Shown: one piece after another, positions 35,505-44,913 of the stretch
How the letters are laid out: every line of letters starts with the position of its first letter
Position numbering within the stretch: the stretch's first letter is position 1
Source: JBMYTN01 sp049604415
GTDB taxonomy: Bacteria > Pseudomonadota > Alphaproteobacteria > Rhodospirillales > Rhodospirillaceae
Assembly (NCBI GenBank): GCA_049604415.1
Contig: JBMYTN010000005.1
Span: 1 to 64,000, forward strand
DNA: 64,000 nucleotides
Reading direction: 5' to 3'
Program-made: the position numbers and the translations under genes
Notes under the pieces: generated by a model
The model's input: only the letters and a program-made list of their open reading frames with translations
What the model was told of the DNA's origin: nothing
Database searches by the model: none

Positions 35505-36848
35505 TTAAGCGGCGCGGGACGCCCGCAGATCGCTCAGGAACCGGTCCACCTCGTTGTTGAGTTGCTCGGACTGTTGCGACAGCTCTCCGGCGGCACCGAG
35601 GACTTCTTGTGCCGATTGTCCGGTCTCGCTGGCGTCTTGGGAGACGTCCTGCAAGGTCGAGGTGACCGAGCTGGTGCCTTCCGCAGCCTCTTGCACGTTC
35701 CGGGCAATCTCTTGGGTTGCCGCCCCTTGCTCCTCAATCGCCGAAGCAATGGCGGAGGCAATCTCGCTGATCGAGCCAATGGTCCGGCCAATGCCTTGGA
35801 TCGCGTTCACCGCCGCCTTGGTTGCGGTTTGGACTTCCCCGATCTGGTTGGAGATTTCATCCGTCGCCCGGGCGGTCTGATTGGCCAAGCTCTTCACTTC
35901 GCTGGCAACCACCGCAAAGCCCTTGCCTGCTTCCCCAGCACGGGCGGCTTCAATGGTGGCGTTCAGGGCCAGCAGATTGGTCTGGCTGGCAATGTCATTG
36001 ATCAGCTTGACGACCTCACCAATCTTATCTGCTGCGGAGACCAAGCCATTGACCAAGCCATCGGCCCGCTGGGCTTCTTCCACCGCAGAATGGGAGATTT
36101 CCGTGCTGTCATGGACTTGACGGCTGATCTCGGCGATGGAAGCACTGAGTTCTTCCGAGGCCGAGGCGACGGTTTGCACATTGTGCAAAGCATGGTCAGC
36201 GGCCTGGGCCACCGACGTCACCCGGTCCGTGGTGGAATTGGCGGTCGAGGACATTGATCCGGCAGTGGCTTGCAATTCGGTCGCCGCTCCGGCAACCACA
36301 TTGGCCAAGCTCTTCACCGATTCCTCAAAGGCGTTGGCGTCTTCCAGCAGGCGCCGGTCCTGATCTTCGCGCATGGCACAGTTATAGGCCGTGATGGCAA
36401 AGTCCGCGTCCAGGAACACCGCTTTGGTGATCGCAGCTTGCAGTGCGACGGCTTTTTCCGGTTGCTTGCGCAGCTGGCTAACCAGGATTGCGTTGATCTT
36501 GTTCAGAACATAGCAATAGCTGGCCAGATACCACCGCGGCTCAACACCGACGTCGAAATGGATTCGTCCGATCTTATCGACGCTGCGGCAATATTCTTCG
36601 GTGTAGTTGCCCGCCAGCACATATTTGGTCCAGTGCCGCTTCTGCATTTCCCGGGCATGGCGCATGGACTCCGGACCCTTGAAGATCTGGCTGACATTGG
36701 GCTTGCTGCCAATGTAGTTGTAGAACGCTTCCAGAACTTCATCCAAATGCGGGTTTAGGATCCGCAAGGCTTCGGTCAAAAGCCCAATGCATTGATCGTC
36801 CAGTTGGAGAAAACGCAGACGGTTCTCCAGTTGAAAGTCGGTGCTCAT
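35505..36848 (-). CDS. Globin-coupled (protoglobin) methyl-accepting chemotaxis protein
   Basis: About 447 residues, soluble. The N-terminal domain (about 8-165) is protoglobin-like, as in HemAT. The segment HFDVGVEPRWYLASYCYVLNKINAIL holds the likely proximal haem His, and KRHWTKYVLAGNYTEEY precedes it. The C-terminal signalling domain (about 190-447) has the hairpin tip ASQTNLLALNATIEAARAGEAGKGFAVVASEVKSLA. It should sense oxygen or redox state and feed a CheA pathway, although no che genes lie in this window. GGGGGA lies 2 bases before ATG 36851 and 5 before ATG 36848, so the exact Met is uncertain. Confidence 0.92.
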   Translation of the reverse strand: MSTDFQLENRLRFLQLDDQCIGLLTEALRILNPHLDEVLEAFYNYIGSKPNVSQIFKGPESMRHAREMQKRHWTKYVLAGNYTEEYCRSVDKIGRIHFDVGVEPRWYLASYCYVLNKINAILVSQLRKQPEKAVALQAAITKAVFLDADFAITAYNCAMREDQDRRLLEDANAFEESVKSLANVVAGAATELQATAGSMSSTANSTTDRVTSVAQAADHALHNVQTVASASEELSASIAEISRQVHDSTEISHSAVEEAQRADGLVNGLVSAADKIGEVVKLINDIASQTNLLALNATIEAARAGEAGKGFAVVASEVKSLANQTARATDEISNQIGEVQTATKAAVNAIQGIGRTIGSISEIASAIASAIEEQGAATQEIARNVQEAAEGTSSVTSTLQDVSQDASETGQSAQEVLGAAGELSQQSEQLNNEVDRFLSDLRASRAA

Positions 36849-37350
36849 CATGTTCCCCCAGTCCAAGCAATCGTTTCAGGCCTGCCTTGGTGTTCCAAGG
36901 TTGGCTTTTTTAATTTCAAAAAAGCCGAGTTTTTTCCTTCCCCTCAAAAAAACCGGCTCGAATACTGTAAAGTACCCAGCAACAGCCGTCACTGAAGCGA
37001 GAACCCACGGGTGCATGACGAGTAGGCATGCAGCCTTTTTAGGGTAGGTTTCTTTTGCCTCGGACAAATCTGAAACAGGTCACCCATCGAAAGAGGGACT
37101 CGGTCTTGTTCAAACGGATGGTCATTTCAATCGATGAATAGAAATTAGCTTACCTTTTTTTTTACAGAAGATCCGCATTAAACATGTGGATAGCTTATTC
37201 AATTAATTGACGTATATCCTTTTGGTCTATTCGCAACTGTTTGGGGAAGGCCATTTTTGACCTTCAGTCAAGCGAACAGGAAACCCCCTTGCAGTTCACC
37301 CCTTGCGTTTTTTATCAAGGCTGTGGGATAACCCGCGTTCCGTCGGGCAG
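36849..37350. other. AT-rich intergenic region before tRNA-Leu
   Basis: 502 bases. Two neighbouring AT-rich hairpins lie at 36903-36926 (GGCTTTTTT with AAAAAAGCC, perfect) and at about 36924-36957 (imperfect, GCCG..GTTTTTT with AAAAAAAC.CGGC). A poly-T tract and TTGACG at 37207 may belong to the tRNA-Leu promoter. No credible coding frame is visible. Confidence 0.45.
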
Positions 37351-37435
<85 letters not shown>

Positions 37436-37590
37436 GCGCCCAGGCCCCCGATCTTCCGCAGCATACAGCCATTTTGGATGAGCCGGATGTGGATGGGTGC
37501 CATGGATCCGATGGCCCAATGCCCGCCGGTTCGGCGCCCCCCGCTACGAACCCATCCAGACACTATTAGAGTAGCAACAGAGACACCACC

Positions 37591-38970
37591 ATGCAGGTTA
37601 CCGAAACCCTCTCAGAAACTCTTCTCCGTGAATATAAGGTCGTGGTGTCCGCCGACGACATTGAAGCCCGCACGGTCGAACGGCTGGAAGAACTGAAAAC
37701 TCAGATCAAGATCCCCGGTTTTCGCCCCGGCAAGGTGCCGATGAGCATCCTGCGCAAGCGGTTCGGTCAGAATGTCATGGGCGAAGTGCTCGACAAGACG
37801 GTTCAAGACGTCGTCAAGGATGTGGTGGAGCAGAATGAGCTCCGTCCGGCTCTGCAGCCCGACATCGATATCTCCTCCTATGATATTGGCAAGGATCTGG
37901 AGATCGACCTGAAGATCGAGCTGCTGCCCGAACTGGACATCCCTGATTTCTCTGAATTGGAGCTGGAGCGCGAAGTTGCCGAGGTGACCGATGAGAAGGT
38001 CGATGAGGGGCTGACCCATTTGGCCAGCCATCGCAAATCGACCAAGCCGGTCGAGCCAGCGCGCCCGGCCCAATCCGGCGATACGGTGGTTTTGGACTTC
38101 CTGGGCAAGGTTGACGGCGAAGCCTTTGAAGGCGGGGCCGCCGAAGCCTACAAGCTGGAACTGGGCTCTGGATCCTTCATTCCCGGTTTTGAAGAGCAGT
38201 TGATCGGGACCGAAATTGGCACCGAGATTGACGTTAAGGTCACGTTCCCGGAAGCCTATGGGGCCGAAAACCTGGCCGGCAAGGACGCGGTGTTCGAATG
38301 TAAGATCCACGAAATCCATGAATCCGTTGAAGCGGTGCTGGATGACGAGCTGGCCAAATCCTTCGGCAAAGAAACCTTGGATGAGCTCAAAGAGGCCCTG
38401 CGCGAAGATTTGGGTCGGCAATATGAGGAACTGTCCAAGGGCCGCATGAAGCGGGTGGTTCTGGATGCTCTGTCGGAAAAATATGAGTTCGACGTTCCCA
38501 AGGGTCTGGTTGACCAGGAGTTCAAAGGCATCTGGAAACAGATCGAAGAGGCCAAGGAAAACAACCAGCTTGATCCCTCTGACGTTGGAAAATCCGACGA
38601 AGAGTTGACCACCGAATATACCGGGATCGCGGAACGCCGTGTGCGTCTGGGTCTGTTGCTTGCTGAAGTGGGCCGCACCCAGGATATCAAAGTGACCGAG
38701 GAAGATGTCGGCAAGGCCATGGTCGCCGAAGCCCGGCGTTACCCGGGTCAGGAACAAGCGGTCTTTGAATATTATCGCAACAACAAAGAAGCTCTGGAAA
38801 GCCTGCGCGCGCCGGTGTTCGAGGAAAAGGTCATCGACTATATTGTCGAGCTGGCCAAGGTCACCGACAAGACCATCTCGGCGGAAGAGCTGATGAAAGA
38901 TCCGGACGCTCATGATCACGACCATGATCACGACCACGATCATGACCACGACCACGACCATAAAGACTAG
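37591..38970 (+). CDS. tig: Trigger factor (ribosome-associated chaperone, peptidyl-prolyl isomerase)
   Basis: 459 residues. The ribosome-binding N-domain (about 1-115) has the signature GFRPGKVPMSILRKRFG. The FKBP-type isomerase domain (about 150-245) has GDTVVLDFLGKVDGEAFEGG. The rest is the helical chaperone domain. The normal protein should end near the MKDPDA segment. Here the tail then alternates nine His with Asp (codons 38911-38961), followed by KD. Synonymous codons vary within the tail, so it is kept at protein level rather than being a fresh DNA slip. Such tails bind metals in SlyD; metal binding here is inference. It has its own terminator at 39025-39064. Confidence 0.96.
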   Translation: MQVTETLSETLLREYKVVVSADDIEARTVERLEELKTQIKIPGFRPGKVPMSILRKRFGQNVMGEVLDKTVQDVVKDVVEQNELRPALQPDIDISSYDIGKDLEIDLKIELLPELDIPDFSELELEREVAEVTDEKVDEGLTHLASHRKSTKPVEPARPAQSGDTVVLDFLGKVDGEAFEGGAAEAYKLELGSGSFIPGFEEQLIGTEIGTEIDVKVTFPEAYGAENLAGKDAVFECKIHEIHESVEAVLDDELAKSFGKETLDELKEALREDLGRQYEELSKGRMKRVVLDALSEKYEFDVPKGLVDQEFKGIWKQIEEAKENNQLDPSDVGKSDEELTTEYTGIAERRVRLGLLLAEVGRTQDIKVTEEDVGKAMVAEARRYPGQEQAVFEYYRNNKEALESLRAPVFEEKVIDYIVELAKVTDKTISAEELMKDPDAHDHDHDHDHDHDHDHDHKD

Positions 38971-39024
38971 GGCGCTAGGTCTGGGATCGGGCGTCTAACG
39001 CCGGATTGTCCCATCAGATTTCGG

Positions 39025-39064
39025 AAAACCCGGCTGTTCTCGCCAGAGAAGCCGGGTTTTTTTT
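39025..39064 (+). terminator. Intrinsic terminator of tig
   Basis: AAAACCCGGCT (39025-39035) pairs perfectly with AGCCGGGTTTT (39050-39060), followed by four more T. It is a strong stem with an inner partial pairing in the 14-base loop. Confidence 0.85.
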
Positions 39065-39280
39065 GTGCTCTTCTGCCTTTGCACTCAGAACGCCTCTGGA
39101 CAAGGGCGAGAAGGCCGCCCTACCTTGGGGGAGTGGATGGTTCCATCCGCATCCCTCCCTCGCCGCTGATCCCGGATCTAATTGCCTTCCTTCACCGGGG
39201 TCTTGGGCCGAACCGGGTTTCTCCCGGCTTCTTGTTTTCGGCTTTCTCCTTATCCGTCCTAGTCGAGGAATTTCCGCGCC

Positions 39281-39943
39281 ATGCATGACCGTGATCCCTT
39301 GGAGGTCTACGCCAACAGCCTGGTTCCGATGGTGGTCGAAACCACCAACCGGGGTGAGCGTGCCTATGACATCTATTCGCGCCTGTTGAAGGAGCGCATC
39401 ATTTTTCTGACCGGGCAGGTGCACGATGGCGTGGCCAGCTTGATCTGCGCCCAGCTGCTGTTCCTGGAATCGGAAAACCCGAGCAAGGACATTTCCTTCT
39501 ACATCAACTCCCCGGGCGGTGTGGTCACCAGCGGACTGGCGATCTACGACACCATGCAATACATCCGCAGCCCGGTCTCCACCGTATGCATTGGGCAAGC
39601 GGCCTCCATGGGCTCCCTGCTGCTCTGTGCCGGGGAAAAAGATAAGCGCTATGCTCTGACAAATGCGCGGATCATGATCCACCAGCCGTCGGGCGGGTTC
39701 CAGGGCCAGGCTTCGGATATTGAGATCCATGCCCGGGAAATCCTGTCCTTGCGCCAGCGCCTGAACCAAATCTATGTCGATCATACCGGCAAAGAGATCG
39801 AAGAAATCGAAAAGTCGATGGATCGGGATAACTTCATGACCGCCGAACAGGCCAAGGACTTCGGGTTGGTCGATCAGGTGGTTCTTACCCGCCCTGGAGG
39901 CGACTCCGAAGGCGAGTCTGAGGCCGATACTGCCTCTGAATAA
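39281..39943 (+). CDS. clpP: ATP-dependent Clp protease proteolytic subunit
   Basis: 220 residues, the serine peptidase that forms the 14-mer chamber fed by ClpX or ClpA. The catalytic Ser is in GQAASMGSLLL, the His in RIMIHQPSGGFQGQA, and the Asp in the later QIYVDHTG region. The N-terminal DPLEVYANSLVPMVVE and the long C-terminus (after VVLTRPGGD) match alphaproteobacterial ClpP1. The start is ATG 39281 after GAGGAATTT. clpX lies 500 bases downstream with an intervening terminator, so they are not simply one operon. Confidence 0.96.
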   Translation: MHDRDPLEVYANSLVPMVVETTNRGERAYDIYSRLLKERIIFLTGQVHDGVASLICAQLLFLESENPSKDISFYINSPGGVVTSGLAIYDTMQYIRSPVSTVCIGQAASMGSLLLCAGEKDKRYALTNARIMIHQPSGGFQGQASDIEIHAREILSLRQRLNQIYVDHTGKEIEEIEKSMDRDNFMTAEQAKDFGLVDQVVLTRPGGDSEGESEADTASE

Positions 39944-39951
39944 GGTTTTTG

Positions 39952-39986
39952 GTGGCTCGGCAGCGTGTTTGTCGAGCCACTTGTTT
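39952..39986 (+). terminator. Intrinsic terminator after clpP
   Basis: GTGGCTCG (39952-39959) pairs with CGAGCCAC (39973-39980), followed by TTGTTT. A partial terminator between clpP and clpX would let the two be expressed at different levels. Confidence 0.7.
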
Positions 39987-40442
39987 CCCTTCGCTACGGA
40001 CCAGTGCCGAGCAAATACCCCAGTTAGCACATTGGGTATGTCAACAGGGAAGCGTTTCTGGTCATTCCAAGGGTTTTGATTGCAAATCAATATCTTGGGG
40101 GTGGGCCGTTTAGTAGGATCATCCTGTTGAGGTGATCAAAAACGAAACAGTCTGCTGGTTTCGCAGGCAGTTTTGTCCGGTGTCGTCCTGGTTTGGTTGT
40201 GGCGTTCCAGTGTTTTTGCACCGTTGGTTTAGGGTGCGATGGATGGGGCCTCACTCTTTTGTCATTGTCTCTGGCTTTCCGGTGCGGCTAACATATTTCT
40301 AGAGGTTCCGGCTTTTCCGGTTCAGACCCTTTGATCTCTAAGGGGCAGAGCGGCGGAAAAGCTGGGTACCGAGGTCCCGGTTTTCCTGGAACAGATTTCC
40401 CCCGGAAACAGGAACCGACGCAATTGAGGGAGTGGTGGTATC
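39987..40442. other. clpP-clpX intergenic region with possible structured leader
   Basis: 456 bases. Downstream of a TTGATT/AATCAA inverted repeat (40076-40090), the G/T-rich strand ends in a possible leader hairpin. Its arms GCTTTTCCG (40311-40319) and CGGAAAAGC (40354-40362) flank a 34-base loop, about 80 bases before clpX. No coding frame with a ribosome site is visible. Confidence 0.4.
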
Positions 40443-41714
40443 ATGTCGAAGTCCTCGGGCGGTGATTCAAAGAACACCCTCTACTGTTCTTTCTGCGGGA
40501 AGAGCCAGCATGAGGTCCGTAAACTCATCGCCGGACCGACGGTGTTCATTTGCGACGAATGCGTCGAGCTGTGCATGGACATCATCCGGGAGGAGCACAA
40601 ATCCAATTTGGTGAAGTCCCGAGACGGCGTGCCGTCGCCGAAGGACATCATGGCGGTGCTCGACGATTATGTGATCGGCCAGCCCTATGCCAAGCGGGTG
40701 CTCTCGGTCGCGGTGCACAACCACTATAAGCGTCTCTCCCATCCGGCCAAAAATGGCGATGTGGAATTGGCCAAGTCCAACATTTTGCTGATGGGCCCGA
40801 CCGGTTGCGGCAAAACCTTGTTGGCCCAAACCCTGGCCCGCATCCTTGACGTGCCCTTCACCATGGCGGACGCCACGACCCTGACCGAAGCCGGCTATGT
40901 CGGCGAGGACGTGGAAAATATCATTCTGAAGCTGCTGCAGGCCTCAGATTACAATGTCGAGCGCGCCCAGCGCGGCATCGTCTATATCGACGAAATCGAC
41001 AAGATCTCTCGCAAGTCCGACAATCCCTCCATCACCCGGGATGTGTCCGGCGAAGGGGTTCAGCAGGCCTTGCTGAAGATCATGGAAGGCACTGTTGCCT
41101 CCGTGCCGCCCCAAGGCGGTCGCAAGCATCCGCAACAAGAATTCCTGCAAGTCGACACCACCAACATTCTGTTCATTTGTGGTGGGGCGTTTGCCGGTCT
41201 GGATAAGATCATCAGCAATCGCGGCAAGGGCACATCCATCGGTTTTGGTGCCGATGTGCGCGATCCGGAAGAGCGTCGCACCGGTGAAGTCCTGCGCGAG
41301 GTGGAACCGGAAGATCTGCTGAAATATGGCCTGATCCCGGAATTCGTCGGCCGCTTGCCGGTCTTGGCGACCCTGGAAGATTTGGACGAAGATGCGTTGA
41401 TCGACATTCTGACCTCGCCGAAGAACGCGCTGGTCAAGCAGTATCAACGCCTGTTCGAAATGGAAAACTCCAGCCTGACCTTCAACGAAGATGCCCTGCG
41501 GGCCATTGCCCAAAAGGCCATTGCGCGGAAGACCGGGGCTCGGGGCCTGCGTTCGATCATGGAAGGCATCCTGCTGGACACCATGTACGACCTGCCGGGA
41601 ACCTCCGGCATTGAGGAAGTGGTGGTCAATAAGGAGGTCGTCGAAGGCCGTGCCTCGCCGCTCTATATCTATTCCGAGCAACATGAAGCGGCTGAAGCCA
41701 AAGACAGCGCCTAA
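40443..41714 (+). CDS. clpX: ATP-dependent protease ATPase subunit ClpX
   Basis: 423-residue AAA+ unfoldase that recruits substrates to ClpP. The N-terminal zinc domain has the four Cys in CSFCGKSQHEVRKL and FICDECVELC. The AAA+ core has Walker A GPTGCGKTLLAQTLA, GYVGEDVENIILKLL and Walker B YIDEIDKISRK. The segment with the IGF-type ClpP loop (TSIGFGADV) is present. Length and order are standard. Its start follows a GAGGGAGTGG-type ribosome site. Confidence 0.97.
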   Translation: MSKSSGGDSKNTLYCSFCGKSQHEVRKLIAGPTVFICDECVELCMDIIREEHKSNLVKSRDGVPSPKDIMAVLDDYVIGQPYAKRVLSVAVHNHYKRLSHPAKNGDVELAKSNILLMGPTGCGKTLLAQTLARILDVPFTMADATTLTEAGYVGEDVENIILKLLQASDYNVERAQRGIVYIDEIDKISRKSDNPSITRDVSGEGVQQALLKIMEGTVASVPPQGGRKHPQQEFLQVDTTNILFICGGAFAGLDKIISNRGKGTSIGFGADVRDPEERRTGEVLREVEPEDLLKYGLIPEFVGRLPVLATLEDLDEDALIDILTSPKNALVKQYQRLFEMENSSLTFNEDALRAIAQKAIARKTGARGLRSIMEGILLDTMYDLPGTSGIEEVVVNKEVVEGRASPLYIYSEQHEAAEAKDSA

Positions 41715-42083
41715 GCCGTTCCAATCGTTTCCTTTAAATGCATGCTTCGCACGGCGTGGTGCCCCTTGGCACCCGTCGATGCGGAATATATTGGGGTCGA
41801 TGAGGGTCTAGACCGCAAGATCTAGATATATCTTCCGATAGACCGGCTCTTGATCCGGGTCCGGTTTTCCCCCAAGTTTGTCTGTGGCCCGTTATAGAAG
41901 GGTAGGGATCGACGCCGGAATTGTCCAAAGCCCGGGGTGATCGCCACCTCAAAATCCCTTCGACGCAACGGACCAAACCGGTTCTCGGTTAAAGGGGTTG
42001 CCGTCCGCACAATACAGGAGGCTTCCCACTCCCGGTTACCGGCTGCCTTCTGATCGCGCCAAGCCCGGGCGGTCGGAAAACCG
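41715..42083. other. clpX-lon intergenic region
   Basis: 369 bases holding a small hairpin (GGTGCC/GGCACC, 41758-41773) that may end clpX, and a candidate heat-shock promoter (41849-41877). No coding frame with a ribosome site is visible. Confidence 0.45.
41849..41877 (+). promoter_or_regulatory. lon: Candidate RpoH-type promoter for lon
   Basis: CTTGATC (41849-41855), a 13-base spacer and CCCCCAAGT (41869-41877) resemble the heat-shock sigma pattern CTTGAAA-N11-16-CCCCAT-T. lon is a classic RpoH target. The match is imperfect and the distance to the start is about 210 bases. Confidence 0.35.
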
Positions 42084-44510
42084 ATGAAAGGATTTGCCGT
42101 GACATCCGGTACGCTCCAAAACTTCCCCGTCCTGCCTCTGCGGGACATCGTCGTCTTCCCCCACATGATCGTGCCCCTGTTTGTTGGCCGGGAAAAATCG
42201 GTCAAGGCGCTGGAAGATGTGATGAACAATGACAAGCAGATCCTGCTTGTTGCCCAGAAGAATGCGTCGCAAGACGATCCTGGGGCCGAGGACATGTTCA
42301 CGGTCGGCACCGTCAGCACGGTGCTCCAATTGCTCCGCCTGCCCGACAACACCGTGAAGGTGCTGGTCGAGGGCGGTCAACGCGCCCGCATCACCGACTT
42401 TAAAGACAATCCGGAGTTCTTCGAGGCCGAAGCCGAGGTGCTGCCGGAAGAAACCGGAGAGATCCAGGAGCTGGAGGCGCTGTCTCGCTCCGTAGTGTCG
42501 CAGTTTGAACAATATATCAAGCTGAACAAAAAGATCCCGCCAGAGGTGCTGGTCTCGATCAACCAAATCGAAGACCCGGCCAAATTGGCCGATACCGTGG
42601 CCTCCCATCTGGTGTTGAAGATCCCCGATAAGCAGGAGCTTTTGGAGCTCGGCACCGTCGGGGAGCGGCTGGAGCGCGTGTTCTCCCACATGGAGAATGA
42701 AATCGGCGTCCTCCAAGTGGAGAAAAAGATCCGCAGCCGGGTCAAGCGCCAGATGGAGAAGACCCAGCGCGAATATTATTTGAACGAGCAGCTGAAGGCG
42801 ATCCAGAAGGAGCTGGGCGAGGGCGAAGATGGCCGCGACGAGCTTCAAGAACTCGAAGAAAAAATCGCCGAGGTCAAGCTGTCGAAAGAGGCCCGGGAAA
42901 AGGCGGTGGCGGAGCTGAAGAAGCTCAAAAACATGTCGCCTATGTCCGCCGAGGCCACCGTGGTGCGCAACTATCTGGATTGGATGCTCGGCATTCCCTG
43001 GAAAAAGCGCACCCGGACCCGCAAGGACCTTAAGGCAGCAGAAAAGATCCTCAACCAGGACCATTACGCCCTGCACAAGGTCAAAGAGCGGATCTTGGAA
43101 TATCTCGCGGTTCAACTGCGCACCGATAAGCTGAAAGGCCCGATCCTGTGCTTGGTGGGTCCTCCGGGGGTCGGGAAAACCTCCCTGGGCAAATCCATTG
43201 CCCGCTCTACGGGCCGGAATTTTGTCCGGGTGTCCCTTGGCGGGGTGCGCGATGAGTCTGAAATTCGCGGCCACCGGCGGACCTATATCGGCTCCATGCC
43301 TGGCAAGGTGATCCAGGGCATGCGTAAGGCGAAATCCTCCAACCCGTTCTTCCTGCTTGATGAGATCGACAAGCTGGGCGCGGATTGGCGTGGGGATCCG
43401 TCTTCAGCGTTGCTGGAAGTGCTGGATCCGGAACAGAACAACGCCTTCAACGACCATTATCTGGAGGTCGATTACGACCTGTCCGATGTGATGTTCGTGA
43501 CCACGGCCAACTCCCTGCGCATGCCGCAGCCGCTGTTGGACCGCATGGAGATCATCCGGCTGTCGGGCTACACCGAAGATGAAAAGGTCGAAATCGCCAA
43601 ACGGCATTTGATCAACAAGCAGATCAAGGCCAATGGTCTGCGCAAGGGCGAGTGGTCGATCTCCGACGAGGCGTTGCGCGATCTGATCCGCTACTACACC
43701 CGCGAGGCTGGGGTGCGGAATCTGGAGCGCGAGTTGGCCAATCTGGCCCGGAAAGCGACCAAAGAGATCTTGTTGGGCAAGGGCGGGCGCACGCGCGTTC
43801 AGGTCACCACCAAGACCTTGGGCAAATATGCCGGGGTGCGGAAATTCCGCTATGGCGAGGCCGAACGGGAAGACCTGCTGGGTGTCACCACAGGCTTGGC
43901 GTGGACTGAAGTCGGCGGCGAGTTGCTATCCATCGAAGCGGTGATCATGCCCGGCAAGGGCGTTGCCACCCTGACCGGTCAGCTCGGCGATGTGATGAAA
44001 GAGTCCGTCCAGGCGGCGCGCTCCTTCGTCCGCTCTAAGTCGATCCAGTTTGGCATCACCCCACCGGCCTTCGAGAAGAAGGACATCCACGTCCACGTGC
44101 CTGAAGGCGCGACGCCAAAGGATGGCCCGTCTGCCGGTGTCGCCATGTGCACCTCCATTGTCTCGGCCATGACCGGGATCCCGGTGCGCAAGGACATCGC
44201 CATGACCGGCGAGATCACCTTGCGTGGACGGGTCCTGCCCATTGGTGGCCTGAAGGAAAAACTGCTGGCCGCGCTGCGGGGCGGAATCACCACAGTGTTG
44301 ATCCCGAAGGACAATGAGAAGGATCTGGCGGAAATCCCGGACAATGTGAAAAAGGGCCTGACCATCATCCCGGTTTCCGATGCGGAAACCGTATTGAAGC
44401 ATGCCCTGGTGCGGGAATTGACACCGATTGAATGGACCGAAGAGGAAGACGCGGTCCCCGTCGCAGCCGCTGAAGAGGATGGGGCGGTCGATCCGCTGGT
44501 GACCCACTAA
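42084..44510 (+). CDS. lon: ATP-dependent protease La (Lon)
   Basis: 808-residue soluble AAA+ serine protease that degrades misfolded and regulatory proteins. The N-terminal substrate-binding domain opens with FPVLPLRDIVVFPHMIVPLFVGREKS. A coiled-coil middle (about 200-300) follows. The AAA+ core has Walker A LVGPPGVGKTSLGKSIA and the FLLDEIDKLG motif. The protease domain has the catalytic Ser in PKDGPSAGVAM and the Lys in the LPIGGLKEKLLAA region. Start: ATG 42084 has no ribosome site. GTG 42099 has AAAGGA six bases before it and could well be the real start, giving a protein five residues shorter. Confidence 0.96.
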   Translation: MKGFAVTSGTLQNFPVLPLRDIVVFPHMIVPLFVGREKSVKALEDVMNNDKQILLVAQKNASQDDPGAEDMFTVGTVSTVLQLLRLPDNTVKVLVEGGQRARITDFKDNPEFFEAEAEVLPEETGEIQELEALSRSVVSQFEQYIKLNKKIPPEVLVSINQIEDPAKLADTVASHLVLKIPDKQELLELGTVGERLERVFSHMENEIGVLQVEKKIRSRVKRQMEKTQREYYLNEQLKAIQKELGEGEDGRDELQELEEKIAEVKLSKEAREKAVAELKKLKNMSPMSAEATVVRNYLDWMLGIPWKKRTRTRKDLKAAEKILNQDHYALHKVKERILEYLAVQLRTDKLKGPILCLVGPPGVGKTSLGKSIARSTGRNFVRVSLGGVRDESEIRGHRRTYIGSMPGKVIQGMRKAKSSNPFFLLDEIDKLGADWRGDPSSALLEVLDPEQNNAFNDHYLEVDYDLSDVMFVTTANSLRMPQPLLDRMEIIRLSGYTEDEKVEIAKRHLINKQIKANGLRKGEWSISDEALRDLIRYYTREAGVRNLERELANLARKATKEILLGKGGRTRVQVTTKTLGKYAGVRKFRYGEAEREDLLGVTTGLAWTEVGGELLSIEAVIMPGKGVATLTGQLGDVMKESVQAARSFVRSKSIQFGITPPAFEKKDIHVHVPEGATPKDGPSAGVAMCTSIVSAMTGIPVRKDIAMTGEITLRGRVLPIGGLKEKLLAALRGGITTVLIPKDNEKDLAEIPDNVKKGLTIIPVSDAETVLKHALVRELTPIEWTEEEDAVPVAAAEEDGAVDPLVTH

Positions 44511-44559
44511 GGCAATCCATCACCTGATAATCATACCACCTTTCGGTTGTGGTGTGAGA

Positions 44560-44594
44560 CAAGGCCAGGGAGTGATCCCTGGCCTTGCTTTTTG
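44560..44594 (+). terminator. Strong intrinsic terminator of lon
   Basis: CAAGGCCAGGGA (44560-44571) pairs perfectly with TCCCTGGCCTTG (44576-44587) around a GTGA loop, followed by CTTTTT. Confidence 0.9.
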
Positions 44595-44796
44595 CCTTTG
44601 GAGTCTCCCGACAAGGAAGTCAGGGGATGGTAAATCTTAAGACGCAACCGCAACAAATATCCGAAAACCTGCATTATTTGCGTTATGTCTTTGAGAGACC
44701 CCTCTTATATTTCGCCATGAGGCTTCCCAAATCTGAGCGAGCAGAGGCTTTAGGCTCTGAAAGACGCAGTTTTCTGGGGTTTTGGAGGCCGTGCGG

Positions 44797-44826
44797 TTGA
44801 CGCGGTTTCACTTGTCGTTCTAAAGT
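44797..44826 (+). promoter_or_regulatory. hupB: Candidate sigma70-type promoter of hupB
   Basis: TTGACG (44797-44802) is followed by an 18-base spacer and TAAAGT (44821-44826), about 90 bases before the hupB start. It is a plausible -35/-10 pair, and hupB, between the lon terminator and its own start, needs a promoter here. Confidence 0.5.
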
Positions 44827-44913
44827 CTTGGCCTTCCAATCATTCGGTTGGCCTGCCTGACGCCAGTTCCAATCTTCCACCCCCGGTGTATTTCTTACGG
44901 AGAGGATCAAAAC

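Noticed and set aside
37612..38961. 449-codon minus-strand open frame opposite trigger factor
   Set aside because: Its low-complexity Val/Ile and Met start is only the reverse of the His-Asp tail. No ribosome site or family is seen.
42036..43274. 412-codon minus-strand open frame opposite lon
   Set aside because: Antisense shadow of lon with no domain motif.
44627..44800. 57-codon plus-strand frame between lon and hupB
   Set aside because: A weak ribosome site (AAGGAAG) is present, but the product matches nothing I know and the frame ends on the likely hupB promoter. Too weak to call.
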